DNA from: Lycorma delicatula
Lineage: Eukaryota > Arthropoda > Insecta > Hemiptera > Fulgoridae
Direction of reading: 5' to 3'
Length of the DNA: 64,000 bases
Assembly: GCF_047948215.1 (NCBI RefSeq)
Contig: NC_134456.1
Location: 65,801,529 to 65,865,528, forward strand
Shown: in pieces, positions 61,645 through 64,000 of the stretch
Layout of the letters: each line of letters starts with the position of its first letter
Position numbering within the stretch: position 1 is the stretch's first letter
Notes under the pieces: model-generated
The model's input: the letters and a program-made list of their open reading frames with translations, nothing else
Told to the model about the DNA's origin: nothing
Database searches by the model: none
Position numbers and translations under genes: made by a program

Positions 61645-64000
61645 TTTAACTTAATCATTAAACTTAAGTTTTATTTAGTAGTTGCATTTATATTAAAAGA
61701 AATTTACAAATTTTTTAAAGTGAGGCATAATATTTAGTCTGAATTGCAAAGAAGATGCAATTTGACTTATGTTTGTAACATACTTTTGAAGTGAATGAAG
61801 TGACATTAGATTAGCAGTATAAATGACAGTCTACAATATTGCCTATGTATCAATGTTTTTTTATCGATTGTATAACTGGATAAGTTTTGTTTACCTCCTC
61901 TTTAGCTTGGATAATATTTATATTGAAATAATCTCAATCACCATGAAAGTGATAGTTATATGTATAATTATAGAAAAGGTTTGTTTATTAGATTGGTTGA
62001 ATAAACTGATTATTTTATTTAATATATATTTGTGTTTTTTTAGTTAAATAGAAAGTATATATTTTTAAATTACCATTACATTCATGATATATGTAGAAGT
62101 ACTTAATTCTGAATCAAACATTTTTGTTCAGCTGCTAGAAAATCAGTTTTATATATATATATATATATATAGGGTATGATCTAAAACTTGTTGAACAAAA
62201 TTATACTCTTGTATTATAAGAATTGAAATATCATTGTGCATTGTGTCTGTATAGGATAAAAATAATATTACAACAATTTTTAAAAACTTGCTTTTTATTT
62301 TAATCAAATTAATATCATACACTGCATGAGTTTAATTAGTCGGTTAATTTCTCTGACCGGGCGTCTTATTCTTTAAGACTTTGGGGATTGGTGTCTCCAT
62401 GGGCCTAGCTTCTGCAGCTTTTCTTCCCACTACACACTGAGCTGCAGAACACATTACACTATACTCATGCACTACACCAAGAACATTACACAAATTACAA
62501 CATATACTTTTACACAACAACATTCTACACTATTTCTTTTTACACATATGGTGATTTTGTGACATCTTACGAATTACAACTGTAACCAAACGTGGAAACT
62601 TATCATGCCAGTGGGTGAATGGCTCTACATAGTGAGTCTCAAACGATGCTCTCTGGGTACCTGGGCAAACCCATTTGAATTTAGCCCTCGCTCCAGTATG
62701 CATGCGCTCTGCTGGAGTGGTCTGTTATGTCGCCAGTACTTGTAGGACCAAAATTTCAAGTCCACAAATAAATCCCATGATTGTTGGTGGTCCATCTGAA
62801 AAAAACCACCAATTTTAGTCTAGTGAAAAGGCTTTGGTCAGCTTTGTCTGTTGAGGATAAAAGTCCTGCAGAAGAGAATTGTAAACAATCAGACATAAAG
62901 TATAAAAACATTCATTTTGTTGTTCTTCTTCAAAATAATCAGGAAGGTGGTCCCTTCTTAAGGTCTCACCATTCCTGATCAATAAGATAGTAACTGATGC
63001 AAGTGGTTCCCCCAAGAACATAAGAAAACTGAGAGACGGATCAATATTAATAGAGGCTTTCAGTAATGAGCAAAGTAGATCGCTGCTATGTCTGATGAAT
63101 ATGGGTATATAAGTGTGGTATATCATAAAACCTTGAATACTAGCCGAGGAGTTATTTTTTGCTGGGATCTTCTTGAGATGGATGTTAAAGAAATTGTCAA
63201 AGAACTTCGTCCCCAAGGTGTTACAGAAGTGAAGAGAATAATGAAACGTCAGAGTAGATTGGCAGAATCTACTCCCTCTCTTTTTTTAACCTTCAACCTT
63301 CCCACATCACCAGAGAAAATTAAAGTAGGATACCTATTGGTTAGAGTACAATCATTCATCCATAATCCACAATGGTGTTTCCAATGTCAAAAGTAAGGCC
63401 ATACCACAACTTCTTGCCCAAACACTGCAATATGTACTAGATGTGCAAAAGAAGGCCACAAAGACACTGATTGCCAAGAGAAAGAAAATGTGCAAACTGT
63501 GGGGGAACACATTCAGATTGATCTCGAGATTGCCCAAGCTTGATCTTTAGTTTTAAAGAAGAGAAGGCAGTCCTGAAAATCTGCACTGAGCAAGTTTTCT
63601 TTCCCAGCTGCCTGAAGAGAATGTAAAAAGACACTTAGGTTCTGAAACCTTATTAAACCCTGCTGTGACGTCAAGTAAAGCTCCTGTAAATGGAGGCAAC
63701 CAACAGTGCGAATCTTGCAGTGAGCTGAAAAAGCTAGTTCAGATTTTATCTGATCAGGTTGCTTCACTTAGTGCAACTATTTTTGAGTTAATGAAAACAA
63801 ATTAGAAATCAGTAGTTGTAGCTAGTGAAACTAATACTAGTGGGATTCCCCTGAAAGTTCCTGTCCCTGAAGTTTTACCTTTGCAGACAGGGGTAAATGC
63901 ATCTGGTGGTAAGCCACCAAATAAGCTCCCTATTGAAGGAGCCCACACAACTATCTTGTCTGGAATGTCTGCAGCTTCCCATTTTTCAAAATCTTCCTCT
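61645..64000 (+). repeat. duplicated segment, right block, copy B (continues past window)
   Basis: Matches 29087-31328. Differences include an extra approx. 130 bp after the shortened (TA)n tract (about 62172-62310), a shorter CAGTG..AATGGCTC segment near 62610, and restored-looking bases in the LINE gag. The match is still continuing at the window end. Confidence 0.92.
62310..64000 (+). pseudogene. I-type LINE, second copy, 5' part (cut by window end)
   Basis: It contains the untranslated leader and gag-like ORF1 (about 62780-63545) with zinc knuckles, as in the copy at 29622. It reads VTDASGSPKNI where copy A has a frameshift, and has Cys (CFQCQK) where copy A has Tyr in the first knuckle. 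It keeps the same stop directly after CFQCQK (63394-63396). The endonuclease, RT and RNase H would lie beyond 64000. Confidence 0.85.

Overview
The window is AT-rich nuclear DNA of an insect. It has intron-split genes with GT/AG borders, TATA/initiator core-promoter spacing, (GT)n and (AT)n microsatellites and a dense load of decayed transposons. The cuticle-type protein and the repeat families point to an insect, probably a hemimetabolous one such as a hemipteran; the exact order is inference. Nothing bacterial or viral is visible, and most of the sequence is intron, intergenic DNA and dead mobile elements.

Two host genes are supported. (1) On the + strand, five exons (6051-6185, 9944-10240, 15707-15839, 17372-17461, 22450-22513) encode the C-terminal half of mitochondrial cysteine desulfurase NFS1, with the PLP lysine (SGHK) and the mobile-loop catalytic cysteine (SGSACTSAS). 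All splice phases agree. The N-terminal exons were not found and should lie upstream of the window. (2) On the - strand, three exons (46918-46913, 45017-44736, 41993-40830) encode a secreted Gln/Pro-rich cuticle-type structural protein of about 483 residues, with a signal peptide split after codon 2 and a TATA box plus arthropod initiator upstream.

Layout: 0-6 kb holds a SINE, a decayed Tc1/mariner-like element with a SINE inside it, and a possible hAT remnant. 6-22.5 kb is the NFS1 3' half; its introns hold an RTE LINE split by a solo LTR, a mariner, another SINE, an unidentified repeat ORF and a dead piggyBac element. 23-39 kb holds a Tc1-like remnant, a well-preserved 5'-truncated RTE LINE with target-site duplication, a nearly complete but inactivated I-type LINE (gag, endonuclease, RT, RNase H), further LINE debris, a SINE and a second solo LTR. 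40.8-47 kb is the cuticle gene. 48-58 kb holds a recurring approx. 480-bp repeat, a mariner, a Helitron, a DDE transposase remnant, two SINE families and a Jockey-type LINE tail.

The most notable structure is a near-identical duplication. 58447-61644 repeats 18092-21285 (dead piggyBac plus flank), and 61645-64000 repeats 29087-31328 (flank plus first part of the dead I-type LINE). The second copy joins the two blocks directly and lacks the intervening 7.8 kb, which in the first copy carries the last NFS1 exon and the RTE insertion. Both copies share the same disabling mutations, so this is a copied segment (or an assembly/haplotype duplicate), not independent transposition. I saw no clearly new enzymatic or defence system.
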